Source of the DNA: GCA-2699445 sp032127075
Lineage (GTDB): Bacteria > Actinomycetota > Actinomycetes > S36-B12 > GCA-2699445
Assembly (NCBI GenBank): GCA_032127075.1
Contig: JAQAZZ010000200.1
Location: forward strand, 1-7,938
DNA: 7,938 nucleotides
Reading direction: 5' to 3'
Shown: piece by piece, positions 7,690-7,938 of the stretch
How positions within the stretch are numbered: position 1 is the first letter of the stretch
How the letters are laid out: each line of letters starts with the position of its first letter
Made by a program: the position numbers and the translations under genes
The notes under the pieces: model-generated
Told to the model about the DNA's origin: nothing
The model's input: the letters and a program-made list of their open reading frames with translations, nothing else
Database searches by the model: none

Positions 7690-7696
7690 GAGGAGG
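7690..7696 (+). promoter_or_regulatory. Strong ribosome binding site of the 3' partial gene
   Basis: GAGGAGG ends 4 nt before the ATG at 7701. It is a near-ideal Shine-Dalgarno and the main evidence that the frame beginning there is a real gene. Confidence 0.65.
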
Positions 7697-7700
7697 ACCC

Positions 7701-7938
7701 ATGATCCCTGAGGAACTCGCGCTGCAGACGCTCACCGCCGATTCCGCCTACTGCCTGGCAGTGGGCGCCGGGACCGCCGTCATGTCGCCGAAGGTCGCGA
7801 AACTGCTCGATCTGCCGACCCCGTTGGTTGCAGCGACGGGTCTGGCGAGCCTGGGTTGGGGCGGCTGGGTGGGACTGGCGGCCGGCAGCGGCGACTGGCG
7901 TGCCGCCAGCAAGGTCGTGGTCGGCGCCGATGCCCTGG
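7701..7938 (+). CDS. Hypothetical small membrane protein, 3'-truncated
   Basis: The frame is open from ATG 7701 to the window end, giving 79 visible residues beginning MIPEELALQTLTADSAYCLA. Two hydrophobic stretches are visible: about 16-28 (AYCLAVGAGTAVM) and about 41-61 (PLVAATGLASLGWGGWVGLAAG), separated by SPKVAKLLDLPT. The pattern, with a short helix, a P-x-x-x-x-x-LL-LP linker and a second Gly/Ala/Trp-rich helix, resembles small multi-pass membrane proteins of unknown function in actinobacteria. I cannot assign a family. It is divergent from the aminotransferase, with about 190 bp between their starts. It was too short and incomplete to be judged by length, so support rests on the ribosome binding site, the codon usage and the hydrophobicity pattern. 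Confidence 0.65.
   Translation, partial: MIPEELALQTLTADSAYCLAVGAGTAVMSPKVAKLLDLPTPLVAATGLASLGWGGWVGLAAGSGDWRAASKVVVGADAL

Noticed and set aside
6834..7691. 285-codon plus-strand frame opposite the aminotransferase
   Set aside because: It is antisense to a gene with all catalytic residues intact. Its product is Arg/His/Gly-rich with no recognisable motif.

Overview
This window holds a class I (DnaK-type) heat-shock operon of a high-GC actinomycete, followed by a convergent aminotransferase gene and the start of an unrelated small membrane protein gene. The actinobacterial origin is inferred from high GC with G/C-rich third codon positions, GTG starts, the dnaK-grpE-dnaJ-hspR order typical of Actinomycetota, and a DnaK that reads very close to what I remember of mycobacterial DnaK. 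In Streptomyces and Mycobacterium, as I recall, clpB is not next to hspR. The direct hspR-clpB linkage here therefore points to another actinobacterial lineage, possibly Propionibacteriaceae-like, but that placement is a guess.

Layout, left to right, + strand: dnaK 3' two thirds (2-1267, cut by the window edge), grpE (1264-1914, 4-bp overlap with dnaK), a 47-bp gap with a GC-rich hairpin and the dnaJ ribosome binding site, dnaJ (1962-3152), hspR (3152-3523, 1-bp overlap with dnaJ), and clpB (3535-6117, 11 bp after hspR). A 182-bp convergent intergenic region (6118-6299) with short repeats and weak stem-loops separates clpB from a minus-strand class I/II PLP-dependent aminotransferase (6300-7508, possibly from 7526). 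A roughly 190-bp divergent region leads to a 3'-truncated membrane protein gene starting at 7701.

The five heat-shock genes form one functional unit. DnaK binds unfolded polypeptides, DnaJ delivers clients and stimulates its ATPase, GrpE exchanges its nucleotide, and ClpB works with DnaK to extract proteins from aggregates. HspR, in characterised actinobacteria, represses this regulon with DnaK as co-repressor. The spacing suggests one polycistronic mRNA from a promoter upstream of dnaK, outside the window. I found no convincing HAIR (HspR-binding) operator inside the window. All conserved catalytic residues that I checked in the complete genes are present.

Nothing here looks like a previously undescribed system. 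The points worth a second look are modest: in-frame tandem duplications in the flexible regions of both GrpE and DnaJ (the latter doubling the DIF motif), a short HspR with an altered arginine-rich tail, the co-operonic clpB, and a few small intergenic structures.
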